NCBI GenBank assembly: GCA_002400415.1
Contig: DGQP01000007.1
Location: forward strand, 62,001 to 126,000
DNA length: 64,000 nt
Source of the DNA: Chitinophagaceae bacterium UBA4411
GTDB lineage: Bacteria > Bacteroidota > Bacteroidia > Chitinophagales > Chitinophagaceae
Direction: 5' to 3'
Numbering within the stretch: the first letter of the stretch is position 1; each line of letters begins with the position of its first letter. Under the pieces are notes generated by a model. The model searched no databases. It had not been told where the DNA came from and was given only the letters and a program-made list of their open reading frames with translations. The position numbers and the translations under genes were made by a program. Of the stretch, positions 44,118 through 51,052 are shown one piece after another.

Positions 44118-44178
44118 AAAGGAACAAAGTAGAAAAACTTCGTGTCCCGGTGTCTTAGTGCCTCAGTGGTTCAAAAAA
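44118..44178. repeat. Dispersed repeat R1, copy b
   Basis: The right arm (CTTCGTGTCCCGGTGTCTTA then GTGCCTCAGTGGTTC) is clear; the left arm is degenerate. Confidence 0.6.
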
Positions 44179-44187
44179 GCTGAGTAA

Positions 44188-44252
44188 CGAACAGAACGAT
44201 GAAGGGTGCGACGCAAGGAAGATGACCGGAGTTACCATAGCTGGTAACAAAA
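44188..44252 (+). repeat. Dispersed repeat R2, copy a
   Basis: Shares GTGCGACGCAAGGAAGATGA and flanking bases with the copy at 50888-50954; contains a GTTACC/GGTAAC hairpin. Confidence 0.72.
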
Positions 44253-44259
44253 TAATAAT

Positions 44260-44312
44260 GGAGAGTCATGGTCGGGGTAACACCCGGATAAGTTCGATTC
44301 TTACACTCTCCG
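44260..44312 (+). tRNA. Shortened tRNA-like element
   Basis: Acceptor GGAGAGT/ACTCTCC with G discriminator and CA, T loop TTCGATT with TAAG/CTTA. Only 53 bases: one arm of the cloverleaf is missing. The remaining hairpin TCGGG-GTAACAC-CCGGA could be an anticodon arm (AAC, Val) or a Ser-type variable arm. Confidence 0.45.
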
Positions 44313-44317
44313 CAGCA

Positions 44318-44400
44318 GGTTTGCAGGTAAGTGAATTCGATAACCTGCCTGCCGGCAGGCAGATGAGGAATAGCGATCAGTCAATACTTATCGCAAACCA
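44318..44400 (+). other. Cryptic tRNA-like remnant with palindrome
   Basis: GGTTTGC at 44318 pairs perfectly with GCAAACC at 44393 followed by A, tRNA-acceptor spacing (83 bases). The interior does not give a T arm and contains the 18-base perfect palindrome CTGCCTGCCGGCAGGCAG at 44345-44362. Confidence 0.35.
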
Positions 44401-44402
44401 AT

Positions 44403-44478
44403 GGTGCTTTGGCAGAATGGTTATATGCGCCGGAGTGAAATCCCGGAGATCGTGGTTCAATTCCACGGGGCACCACCA
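44403..44478 (+). tRNA. tRNA-Phe(GAA)
   Basis: Acceptor GGTGCTT/GGGCACC, anticodon loop GTGAAAT within CCGG pairs, T arm CGTGG-TTCAATT-CCACG, and an encoded CCA end. D stem has three pairs (GCA/TGC). Confidence 0.88.
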
Positions 44479-44503
44479 GTAGTAAATTGTAAAACAGGAA
44501 ACC

Positions 44504-44989
44504 ATGGAACAGGAACAACAATGGAGAAAATTGAGTGGGGAGCGGATCAAAGTCCCGGTGGCTGAAGAGATCAGCAGGGTATTGATGCGGGAAAAGGAAA
44601 TGGGACATGAACTGAAGGTCTGCATCGGTACCGACAGCCAGGTAAAAGGAAAGATCACGGAGTTTGCGACCGTCATCGTTTTTATCCGGAAAGGGAAAGG
44701 CGGTTTCATGTATATACACAATGAAACCACCCAACTGAAAATGACGATCAAGCAACGGATGCTGACCGAAGTGGCTAAGAGTATTGAAGTGGCGTACAGC
44801 TTATGCAATATTTTTTCCCGGTTTGGGGTGGCAATGGAAGTGCATGCCGATATCAACACCAACCCATCCTTCAAAAGTAATGATGCATTGAAAGAGGCAA
44901 TGGGCTATATCGCCGGAATGGGCTTTGCATTCAAAGCTAAACCGGAAGCTTTTGCCAGCTCCAGTTGTGCGAATAAAGTGGTGCAGTAA
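44504..44989 (+). CDS. YkuK-type (DUF458) RNase H-fold protein
   Basis: A 161-aa protein of the YkuK/DUF458 family, predicted to have an RNase H-like fold. The key segment is KVCIGTDSQVKGKI near residue 39, with an Asp typical of the fold, then FATVIVFIRKGKGG and a C-terminal EVHADINTNPS containing further acidic residues. Its activity is not established; an RNA-processing nuclease is the natural guess. It begins 25 bases after the tRNA-Phe CCA end, so it may be cotranscribed with the tRNA array. Confidence 0.78.
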   Translation: MEQEQQWRKLSGERIKVPVAEEISRVLMREKEMGHELKVCIGTDSQVKGKITEFATVIVFIRKGKGGFMYIHNETTQLKMTIKQRMLTEVAKSIEVAYSLCNIFSRFGVAMEVHADINTNPSFKSNDALKEAMGYIAGMGFAFKAKPEAFASSSCANKVVQ

Positions 44990-45092
44990 ATTAATTGAGT
45001 AAAATAAATGTAAGACAATGCTGACTCTTGTACTGAAATAGTAAACAATCAGGAAAAATGAAATTGACTTTACTATTTATAAAATAATTGAA

Positions 45093-46163
45093 ATGGACAC
45101 ACAGCAAAAAATAATGAATGCGAATAGCATTTTCCAGAATAGTTTCCTGGACTGTAAAGCTTACTATATGTATGTATACCAGCAGGTGCCTTGTATTACC
45201 TGGATAGACATGGTAAATACAGAAAAGGTATTGCAGCATATCAAAACGGAATATGCAGAAGCTATTACGGGCATATTTCAATATTCGAAATACGACCGGA
45301 AAAAAAGGAAATCGCAGTACAGTACTACTATTATTCTTTTAAAGGATAATTGTTTGGTGGAATTGGGTGGTAATTATTGCGAGGTATTGCATACACATGA
45401 GGATTATGAAATGGCCAATACGCTGATCAGGGAAGCAAGCAGGTTTAAACGGAGGGAAAAGAAGAAGAACTTCGAAATTAACCTGATAGCAAAAGACAGT
45501 TATGGGCTGGAACTGAAGAGTATGGAGATAAAAAAATCAAAGCTGAACCTGGATCTGTATTACGAAGATGACTTCAGGGATGTAGACAGGACCATACAGG
45601 AAAGGCTGGGAAAAAAGAACGATAAAGGTATTGTACTGTTGCATGGCTTGCCGGGAACAGGTAAAACCACTTACCTGCGTTACCTGATTGGCAGGTTAAA
45701 AAAGAAAGTGCTGTTTGTTTCGCCGGCAACAGCCAGCGAGATAATGAATCCTGAATTAATGGACTTGCTGATTGATAACCCTGATTCTGTCCTGATCATT
45801 GAAGATGCGGAGAATATCATCATGGACCGGAAGCATAATAACAGTTCATCCGTATCGAACCTGTTGAATATTTCAGACGGACTGCTGGCAGATTTCCTGA
45901 ATGTGCAACTGATCTGTACGTTCAATAGTTCGCTGACAATGGTGGACAGTGCTTTGATGCGGAAAGGAAGGTTGATTGCGAAATATGAGTTTGGTAAACT
46001 GAGTGTGGAGAAAGCAAAGAAACTATCGGCCCATTTAGGATTCGATACAGTGATTAATAAACCCATGACCATTGCCGAGATCGCCAACCCGCATGAAAAA
46101 AACGAGCAGGCAAATGCTGTTGAAGTGATCGGGTTCCGAAGGCAGGAAGTAATGATGAATTAA
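45093..46163 (+). CDS. AAA-family ATPase
   Basis: A 356-aa protein whose C-terminal half is an AAA module: Walker A GLPGTGKTT near residues 187-195, Walker B SVLIIEDAENI near residue 232, sensor-1 TFNS and an arginine-bearing MRKGRLIAKYEFGKL as in BCS1-like ATPases. The N-terminal 170 residues are not recognised and may bind the target. It lies between the two parts of the tRNA array on the same strand, so a role in remodelling RNA or RNP complexes with RtcB is suggested by context only. Confidence 0.8.
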   Translation: MDTQQKIMNANSIFQNSFLDCKAYYMYVYQQVPCITWIDMVNTEKVLQHIKTEYAEAITGIFQYSKYDRKKRKSQYSTTIILLKDNCLVELGGNYCEVLHTHEDYEMANTLIREASRFKRREKKKNFEINLIAKDSYGLELKSMEIKKSKLNLDLYYEDDFRDVDRTIQERLGKKNDKGIVLLHGLPGTGKTTYLRYLIGRLKKKVLFVSPATASEIMNPELMDLLIDNPDSVLIIEDAENIIMDRKHNNSSSVSNLLNISDGLLADFLNVQLICTFNSSLTMVDSALMRKGRLIAKYEFGKLSVEKAKKLSAHLGFDTVINKPMTIAEIANPHEKNEQANAVEVIGFRRQEVMMN

Positions 46164-46234
46164 GTTCTTTAACTAATTGCAGGTATAAAAAATATCTGCG
46201 AAAGAAGGTATATACTACGATATATGTTTCAAAG

Positions 46235-46259
46235 AAGCCTGCCTACCGGCAGGCAGGCA
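46235..46259. repeat. GC-rich palindromic repeat (tRNA-insert family)
   Basis: GCCTGCCTACCGGCAGGCAG plus C; the same family as the inserts inside the Gln, Lys and Asn tRNA genes, here between genes. Confidence 0.75.
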
Positions 46260-46296
46260 TAGCAGTGCAGACGTTGTAACTATCTGTATGCTGTTC

Positions 46297-46368
46297 GGCG
46301 GTATATTCCACCAACGCTGTCTGAAAAGCAGCTCCAAGTGGTCGCAGGTTCAAATCCTGTTCTCGCCA
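46297..46368 (+). tRNA. tRNA-like element with an intact T arm, no D arm
   Basis: Acceptor GGCGGTA/TCTCGCC (one mismatch), hairpin GCTGT-CTGAAAA-GCAGC (would read GAA), T arm GCAGG-TTCAAAT-CCTGT and A. Only 12 bases stand where the D arm should be, and CCAC pairs with GTGG around the hairpin. The 3' half may instead belong with the 5' half at 46371. Confidence 0.5.
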
Positions 46369-46370
46369 AT

Positions 46371-46413
46371 GGCGGGATAGCTCAGTTGGCAGAGCACTAC
46401 ACGGATAATGTAG
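46371..46413 (+). tRNA. tRNA 5' half, Ile(GAT)-like
   Basis: GGCGGGA, D arm GCTC-AGTTGGCA-GAGC and anticodon arm CTACA-CGGATAA-TGTAG are good, with G at position 33. No T arm or acceptor complement follows. GGCGGGA pairs fully with TCTCGCC at 46361-46367 just upstream. Confidence 0.55.
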
Positions 46414-46835
46414 AGTTACAGAAGTACACCACTTCTTAAAAAATGGTGGCAATAACTAAAGCCGGGATTGTTTGCCGGCAACACAGGACTGAAGTCAATG
46501 AAGTAGGCAGCAATGCATACCGCAGTGACTTGAACAAACAAGTACCCAGGTGGGAAAGTTTTGGACTTGTTGCAACACGGTAAGCACCCGCAGGCAGCGC
46601 AGCGATAATGAACTACTGTCACTTTGCCGGTACAAGACTGTTGAAACATTTCAGCAGCGGGATATTGATGAACAGGCAGGACGAACAGTATCAAAACCCT
46701 GCTTCCGTGAATACCGGGTGGTGAACAATGCCGGCTTTATTACAACAAAATGTAAAACTATTCCCGGCAGGCAGCTATAGGCACTAATAAAAACTTAGTG
46801 TGCTCTGCGGCTTGGTTGGAAACAAAACTAAGAAG
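46414..46835. other. Gene-poor region before the slipin gene
   Basis: About 420 bases. It holds only short frames (46 codons from 46443, 38 from about 46604) without recognisable similarity and no further tRNA fold that I could find. It may contain decayed coding sequence or an unrecognised RNA. Confidence 0.4.
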
Positions 46836-47945
46836 ATGAAAAAAGTAAAAGTAAATGCCTACCAGGTGGCCCTGGTATTTAAAGATGGAGTGTACCAGCG
46901 GCTGTTAACTGCAGGAGCCTATTGGTTCTGGAAGAGCGAAGTGGTGCAGGTATATGATATCACTAAACCATTCGTAGCACCTATAGAACTGAACATCCTG
47001 TTGCAGGATAAGGAATTGGCGGGGATTGTGCAGGTGCTGGAAGTAAAAGACAACGAGATCGCTTTGCAATACGAGAACGGTTTGCTGAAAGCCGTCTTCA
47101 CAGCCGGTCGCTATGCATTCTGGAAATCTGCCATAAAACTGGAATTCGTGAAAGCGGATATCAGCCAGGTGGAGATCGAAGCAACGATCGACCGGGCCCT
47201 GCTGGCCAAAGCACCTTTGAGTGCATGGGTGCGGAGCTATGAAGTGCAGAGTTTTGAAAAAGCGGTGTTGTTCGTGAACGGTAAGTTTGTGCAATTGCTG
47301 GAACCGGGTACGTATTACTGGTGGAAGAACAGCATCACTATTCATGTATCTAAAGTGGATGTGCGCCAGCAACAACTGGAAGTGAACGGGCAGGAGATAC
47401 TGACCAAAGACAAAGCGGCTTTGCGGATCAATGCCTGGGCACAGTACAAAGTGATGGATATCGAAAAAGCCCTGTTGCAAAACAAGGAGCATGATAAACA
47501 ATTGTACGTGGCTTTCCAGCTGGCCCTGCGGGAATACATTGCCGGTTACGGCTTTGATGAACTGCTGGAGAAAAAAGAGAGCATGGCTCCCTTCATCCTG
47601 CAGCAGGTGAAAGCGAAGGCCGAAGTGCTGGGTATTGAGGTCAGTGATTTTGGGATCCGGGATATCATCCTGCCGGGTGATGTGAAGGAGATCATGAACC
47701 AGGTGCTGGTGGCGGAAAAAAAAGCCCAGGCCAACAGCATCATGCGCCGGGAAGAAACTGCAAGTACCCGTAGCTTGCTGAATACGGCGAAGCTGATGGA
47801 AGACAATGCGATGCTGTGGAAGCTGAAAGAGATGGAATACGTGGAAAAGATCGCTGATAAGATCAGCAACATCAGTGTAAGTGGCAACGGTGTATTAATT
47901 GAACAGTTGAAGCAGATCTTTGTGCCAGCCCCTAAAGGGGAATAA
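46836..47945 (+). CDS. Slipin-like SPFH/band-7 protein with tandem N-terminal modules
   Basis: A 369-aa SPFH-domain protein. ATG 46836 is preferred to GTG 46800. The N-terminal part holds three related modules of about 60 residues, each with a hydrophobic strand, a GxY turn and a WK end: VYQRLLTAGAYWFWKS, LLKAVFTAGRYAFWKS and FVQLLEPGTYYWWKNS. The SPFH core then runs from about residue 180 to 290, followed by a coiled-coil (VAEKKAQANSIMRREET). Slipins are often encoded near RtcB ligase genes. The last codons and stop lie inside a CCCCTAAAGGGG repeat. Confidence 0.82.
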   Translation: MKKVKVNAYQVALVFKDGVYQRLLTAGAYWFWKSEVVQVYDITKPFVAPIELNILLQDKELAGIVQVLEVKDNEIALQYENGLLKAVFTAGRYAFWKSAIKLEFVKADISQVEIEATIDRALLAKAPLSAWVRSYEVQSFEKAVLFVNGKFVQLLEPGTYYWWKNSITIHVSKVDVRQQQLEVNGQEILTKDKAALRINAWAQYKVMDIEKALLQNKEHDKQLYVAFQLALREYIAGYGFDELLEKKESMAPFILQQVKAKAEVLGIEVSDFGIRDIILPGDVKEIMNQVLVAEKKAQANSIMRREETASTRSLLNTAKLMEDNAMLWKLKEMEYVEKIADKISNISVSGNGVLIEQLKQIFVPAPKGE

Positions 47946-48060
47946 GGGGTTCACTATGGTTGCCAATCTTAGCAAGGTTGGCAACCATTTAAAAAAAATA
48001 GTCAAACTGAGAAAACCTCCCCTCCCTGGAGGGGCGGACTGAGGAAACTAATTGCTTTGA
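47928..48060. repeat. Cluster of GC-rich palindromes
   Basis: Contains CCCCTAAAGGGG at the slipin stop, an 11-bp inverted repeat ATGGTTGCCAA / TTGGCAACCAT at 47956-47988 without a T run, and CCTCCCCTCCCTGGAGGGG at about 48016, similar to the icmF repeats. Confidence 0.6.
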
Positions 48061-48080
48061 GAAATCGGGGTGGGTTATTA

Positions 48081-48149
48081 GCCCGGCTGTAGTGCTACTA
48101 TCATCGTCTGTTGCGTCGCACTCTTGTACATTAGGTAATGCTACTTGGC
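48081..48149 (-). repeat. Dispersed repeat R2-like, reverse copy
   Basis: On the minus strand it reads GAGTGCGACGCAACAGACGA, sharing the GTGCGACGCAA core of R2. Confidence 0.5.
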
Positions 48150-48187
48150 AAGAAATGGGGTAGTTTTAATTTTTAATAAATCGCTTT

Positions 48188-48901
48188 ATGACAAAGGCAT
48201 ATCATGAATTTGACAATGAATTGCGTATAAAATATTTGGAGTTAAATCTAAAACATCTAAGAGATATTGAATTTGATGGAGTAAGTTATCGTCAATTTTT
48301 TGTCGATGTTGTTCGAAAAAAGAAACCATTTCAAAATCTAAGTTTTTTGGATTATAAAATGGCCTATGAGATGGACTTTATAACGGCGGATATGAAATAT
48401 TTAACCGGAATGCTTTTTTTCTTGAGGCCAGGAATTAATAATCCTTTACCCTTTAATGGCTATAATCAAACAATTGAAGACAGACGATATTTGATGCATA
48501 CGACATTTGGACTACAAGCCGCCTATAATTTTTGGGATCGATTAGGTGACTTGCTGTGGTTTTTCTTTCCGTCAACATTAGCAGAAAGGGATGTATATTT
48601 TGATAGAATTATTAGCCTTATTGATAAGCCATATAATAAATCTAATAATTACATCTCGCTGTTAGAGTTATATAACAAAGAGGTTAAACCCGTTTTGCAA
48701 GTTAGAAGAGAGGCGGTACATTATTTTCAACCTGAGTGTAAACATTTTTGGGGGCATACTGAAGATAGTAGCCAAGAGGCTGTTGAAAAAAGGTACAAAG
48801 AGAAGTTTGGTTATGCTGATTTAATGCTTAATCAATTGAATACAGCGGCTAAAGCTTTTGAATTAACTGTACGGCTTATTGATGAGTTACCTGATAAATA
48901 G
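48188..48901 (+). CDS. HEPN-like protein (Cthe_2314-type)
   Basis: A 237-aa all-alpha protein. Near residue 178 it has VRREAVHYFQPEC, which fits the RX4-6H motif of HEPN ribonucleases (R-x4-H). HEPN proteins cleave or bind RNA in toxin-antitoxin and defence systems, often beside minimal nucleotidyltransferases; two nucleotidyltransferase genes follow here. The gene is AT-rich compared with its neighbours. Assignment rests on the motif and helical character, so it is moderately sure. Confidence 0.6.
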   Translation: MTKAYHEFDNELRIKYLELNLKHLRDIEFDGVSYRQFFVDVVRKKKPFQNLSFLDYKMAYEMDFITADMKYLTGMLFFLRPGINNPLPFNGYNQTIEDRRYLMHTTFGLQAAYNFWDRLGDLLWFFFPSTLAERDVYFDRIISLIDKPYNKSNNYISLLELYNKEVKPVLQVRREAVHYFQPECKHFWGHTEDSSQEAVEKRYKEKFGYADLMLNQLNTAAKAFELTVRLIDELPDK

Positions 48902-48990
48902 AAGTTGAGTAGATTAAATAACAAGAAAAGCCCCCTTTAAATCTTCCCAATAAGGTAGACTTGTGGATAGTCTTTTAATATGAAATAATC

Positions 48991-49071
48991 ATGAGCAAGT
49001 TAAAATTAAGTGGAAAAGAGTTGCGGGCTATCGGTTTCCCGGATTGGGCAAAGAAAAAAATTTGTAGATAA
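48991..49071 (+). CDS. 26-codon copy of the RtcB N-terminus (leader or remnant)
   Basis: A short frame beginning MSKLKLSGKELRAIGFP, nearly identical to the first 17 residues of RtcB at 51053 (MSKLKITGKELRAIGFP), then diverging and ending at TAA 49069-49071. The stop overlaps the ATG of the next gene (TAATG). It may be a remnant of an rtcB duplication that now acts as a translated leader for the nucleotidyltransferase gene. Confidence 0.6.
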   Translation: MSKLKLSGKELRAIGFPDWAKKKICR

Positions 49072-49817
49072 TGGAAAAGATAAAAAGTATACTAACTAAT
49101 ATTCAGTTAAAGAACAATATCAAAATACTCTACGCCTGTGAAACAGGCAGCCGGGCCTGGGGCTTTCCATCTCCGGATAGTGATTTTGATGTGAGGTTTA
49201 TCTACATGCATAAGCGAGACTGGTATTTGTCGTTAAGTAAAGTGAAGGACACAATCGAACATATGGACGGCGATCTGGACATAACTGGATGGGATCTTAA
49301 AAAATGTTTGACTTTGTTAAAGAAATCTAATGTCCCTTTAATTGAGAGATTTCAATCACCGATTGAATATTATGCGCAGCCGGGATTCAGGGAGGAGTTC
49401 AAGGAGCTGATAACAGCTTATTATTCTCCGACTGCTGTATTCTTTCATCATCATTCATTGGCAAAGAAGTTTTGGGAGGATATAAAAGATGCGGATCAGG
49501 TGAAGCTGAAGAATTGGTTTTACCTGGTCAGGTCATTGTTGTCGTGTAATTGGATAATTGAGGATAAGTCGGTACTGCCGATGCATTTCGAAGGCTTGTT
49601 GAAGTATACAGAGGAAGGTATGAAGGCTGAATTGAGGGAATTGGTGGAATTAAAGGCTACTGTTGGTGAAAAATATTTGCATCCACGGGATGAAAGATTG
49701 AATAAGTGGATAGTTGATTTGTTTGACAAAGTGGGGACAGGAAAAAACGTACTGGGAGTTAATAATACAGACATGAAATTATTGAATGACTTCTTTTTAA
49801 AGAAACTATATGAATAA
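49071..49817 (+). CDS. RlaP-like nucleotidyltransferase 1
   Basis: A DNA polymerase beta-superfamily nucleotidyltransferase of the RlaP (RNA-ligase-associated) type, 248 aa. The active-site strand reads CETGSRAWGFPSPDSDFDVRFIY, near residues 24-46, with the GS and DxD signature; a third Asp lies in MDGDLDITGWD. The family is predicted to add or handle nucleotides at RNA ends. It overlaps the second nucleotidyltransferase gene by 8 bases and is translationally coupled to the RtcB-like short frame upstream. Confidence 0.82.
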   Translation: MEKIKSILTNIQLKNNIKILYACETGSRAWGFPSPDSDFDVRFIYMHKRDWYLSLSKVKDTIEHMDGDLDITGWDLKKCLTLLKKSNVPLIERFQSPIEYYAQPGFREEFKELITAYYSPTAVFFHHHSLAKKFWEDIKDADQVKLKNWFYLVRSLLSCNWIIEDKSVLPMHFEGLLKYTEEGMKAELRELVELKATVGEKYLHPRDERLNKWIVDLFDKVGTGKNVLGVNNTDMKLLNDFFLKKLYE

Positions 49818-50880
49818 ATTGACTATCGGGGATATAAAGAAGCAAGGGTTACTGGTAATGGAAGTAATAACCGGGAGCAGGGCATATGGGTTGGAAACTG
49901 CAACTTCAGATACGGATATCAGGGGTGTTTTCGTATTGCCAAAGGACATGTATTATGGGTTAGAATATACCGGGCAGGTAAATAATGAAACGAACGACAT
50001 TGTTTATTATGAACTGAGACGTTTCATGGAATTGTTGCTGAGGAATAATCCTAATATAATGGAGATGTTAAATACTCCGGCGAATTGTGTATTGTTGAAG
50101 CATCCAATGATGGACCTGTTAAAACCTTCAATGTTTCTGTCAAAGCTATGTGAGCAAACATTTGCCAACTATGCCTATACACAAATTAAGAAAGCATACG
50201 GTCTTGAAAAGAAGATTGTGAACCCAGTAGATGAAACGAGGAAGTCGGTACTGGATTTTTGTTTTGTATATGAAGGCCGGGATGCAATTCCTTTAGAAAA
50301 ATTTCTGGAGTCAAAGGGCCTCGATCAGCAAATGGCGGGTTTGGCAGCAATATCTCATTTGAGAGATTGCTACAACTTATTCTACTCGACTGAGTTTAGA
50401 TATTCTGGTATCATGCGAAAGGAAGAGTCAAACGATGTAGCATTAAGCAGCATCCCAAAAGGGGAAATGCCAATAGCAATGTTATACTTTAATAAGGATA
50501 GCTATTCAGTTTACTGTAAGAAGTATAAGGAGTATTGGGATTGGGTGGGAAAAAGAAACGAAGAACGATATAAAACAACTATGACGCATGGTAAGAACTA
50601 TGATTCAAAGAACATGATGCATGTTTTCAGACTACTGCGAATGGCCAGGGAGATTGCAATGGACGGTCAGATTAATGTTTTCAGGACCGACAGACAGTTT
50701 CTGTTGTCAGTCAAGGAGGGAAAGTTTGAGTATGATGATCTTTTACAGCAAGCAGAAGCATTGAAAATAGAATTACCAGTTTTGTATAACAATTCAACTT
50801 TGCCTGACAAACCAGATATGGATGTCGTTGAAGATCTGTTGATTAAAATGAGAGAAACCTATTATGGAGAAATAAAATGA
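49810..50880 (+). CDS. RlaP-like nucleotidyltransferase 2
   Basis: A second, larger (356 aa) RlaP-like enzyme. The catalytic motif ITGSRAYGLETATSDTDIRGVF is near residues 20-41, followed by VYYELRRFMELLLRNNPNIMEML and a long helical C-terminus. It differs strongly from the first copy, so the two are not a recent duplication. It is followed by an R2-R1 repeat pair and rtcB, and probably works with the ligase on damaged RNA ends. Confidence 0.84.
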   Translation: MNKLTIGDIKKQGLLVMEVITGSRAYGLETATSDTDIRGVFVLPKDMYYGLEYTGQVNNETNDIVYYELRRFMELLLRNNPNIMEMLNTPANCVLLKHPMMDLLKPSMFLSKLCEQTFANYAYTQIKKAYGLEKKIVNPVDETRKSVLDFCFVYEGRDAIPLEKFLESKGLDQQMAGLAAISHLRDCYNLFYSTEFRYSGIMRKEESNDVALSSIPKGEMPIAMLYFNKDSYSVYCKKYKEYWDWVGKRNEERYKTTMTHGKNYDSKNMMHVFRLLRMAREIAMDGQINVFRTDRQFLLSVKEGKFEYDDLLQQAEALKIELPVLYNNSTLPDKPDMDVVEDLLIKMRETYYGEIK

Positions 50881-50887
50881 TGATTAG

Positions 50888-50954
50888 CGAACAGAGCCCC
50901 AAAGTGTGCGACGCAAGGAAGATGACCAGAGTTACTGTCGCTGGTAAAACAAAA
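50888..50954 (+). repeat. Dispersed repeat R2, copy b
   Basis: Close match to 44188-44252 (shared CGACGCAAGGAAGATGACC), directly before R1 copy c. Confidence 0.72.
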
Positions 50955-50955
50955 T

Positions 50956-51046
50956 ATGAAACACAAAGCCACAGAGACACAAAGGCACAAGAAGAAAACC
51001 AGCTTCGTGCCCTGGTGTCTTACTGTCTTCGTGGTTCAAAACAAAC
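50956..51046. repeat. Dispersed inverted repeat R1, copy c
   Basis: Left arm ATGAAACACAAAGCCACAGA, right arm GTGTCTTACTGTCTTCGTGG; ends 7 bases before the rtcB ATG, so its hairpin could affect rtcB translation. Confidence 0.7.
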
Positions 51047-51052
51047 AACAAA

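Noticed and set aside
42974..46413. The tRNA array as part of a prophage
   Set aside because: No phage structural, packaging, integrase or lysis gene is present anywhere nearby; a phage or plasmid origin of the tRNAs in the past remains possible.
46257..46452. Coding frames on the minus strand across the tRNA array
   Set aside because: They overlap well-paired tRNA elements and have no recognisable protein similarity; several similar minus-strand frames over the array were left out for the same reason.
47956..47988. Terminator after the slipin gene
   Set aside because: The 11-bp hairpin is followed by A, not T, on the coding strand, so it is listed only within a repeat cluster.
38936..51052. 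CRISPR array from recurrent repeats
   Set aside because: Repeats are few, irregularly spaced and not separated by uniform spacers.
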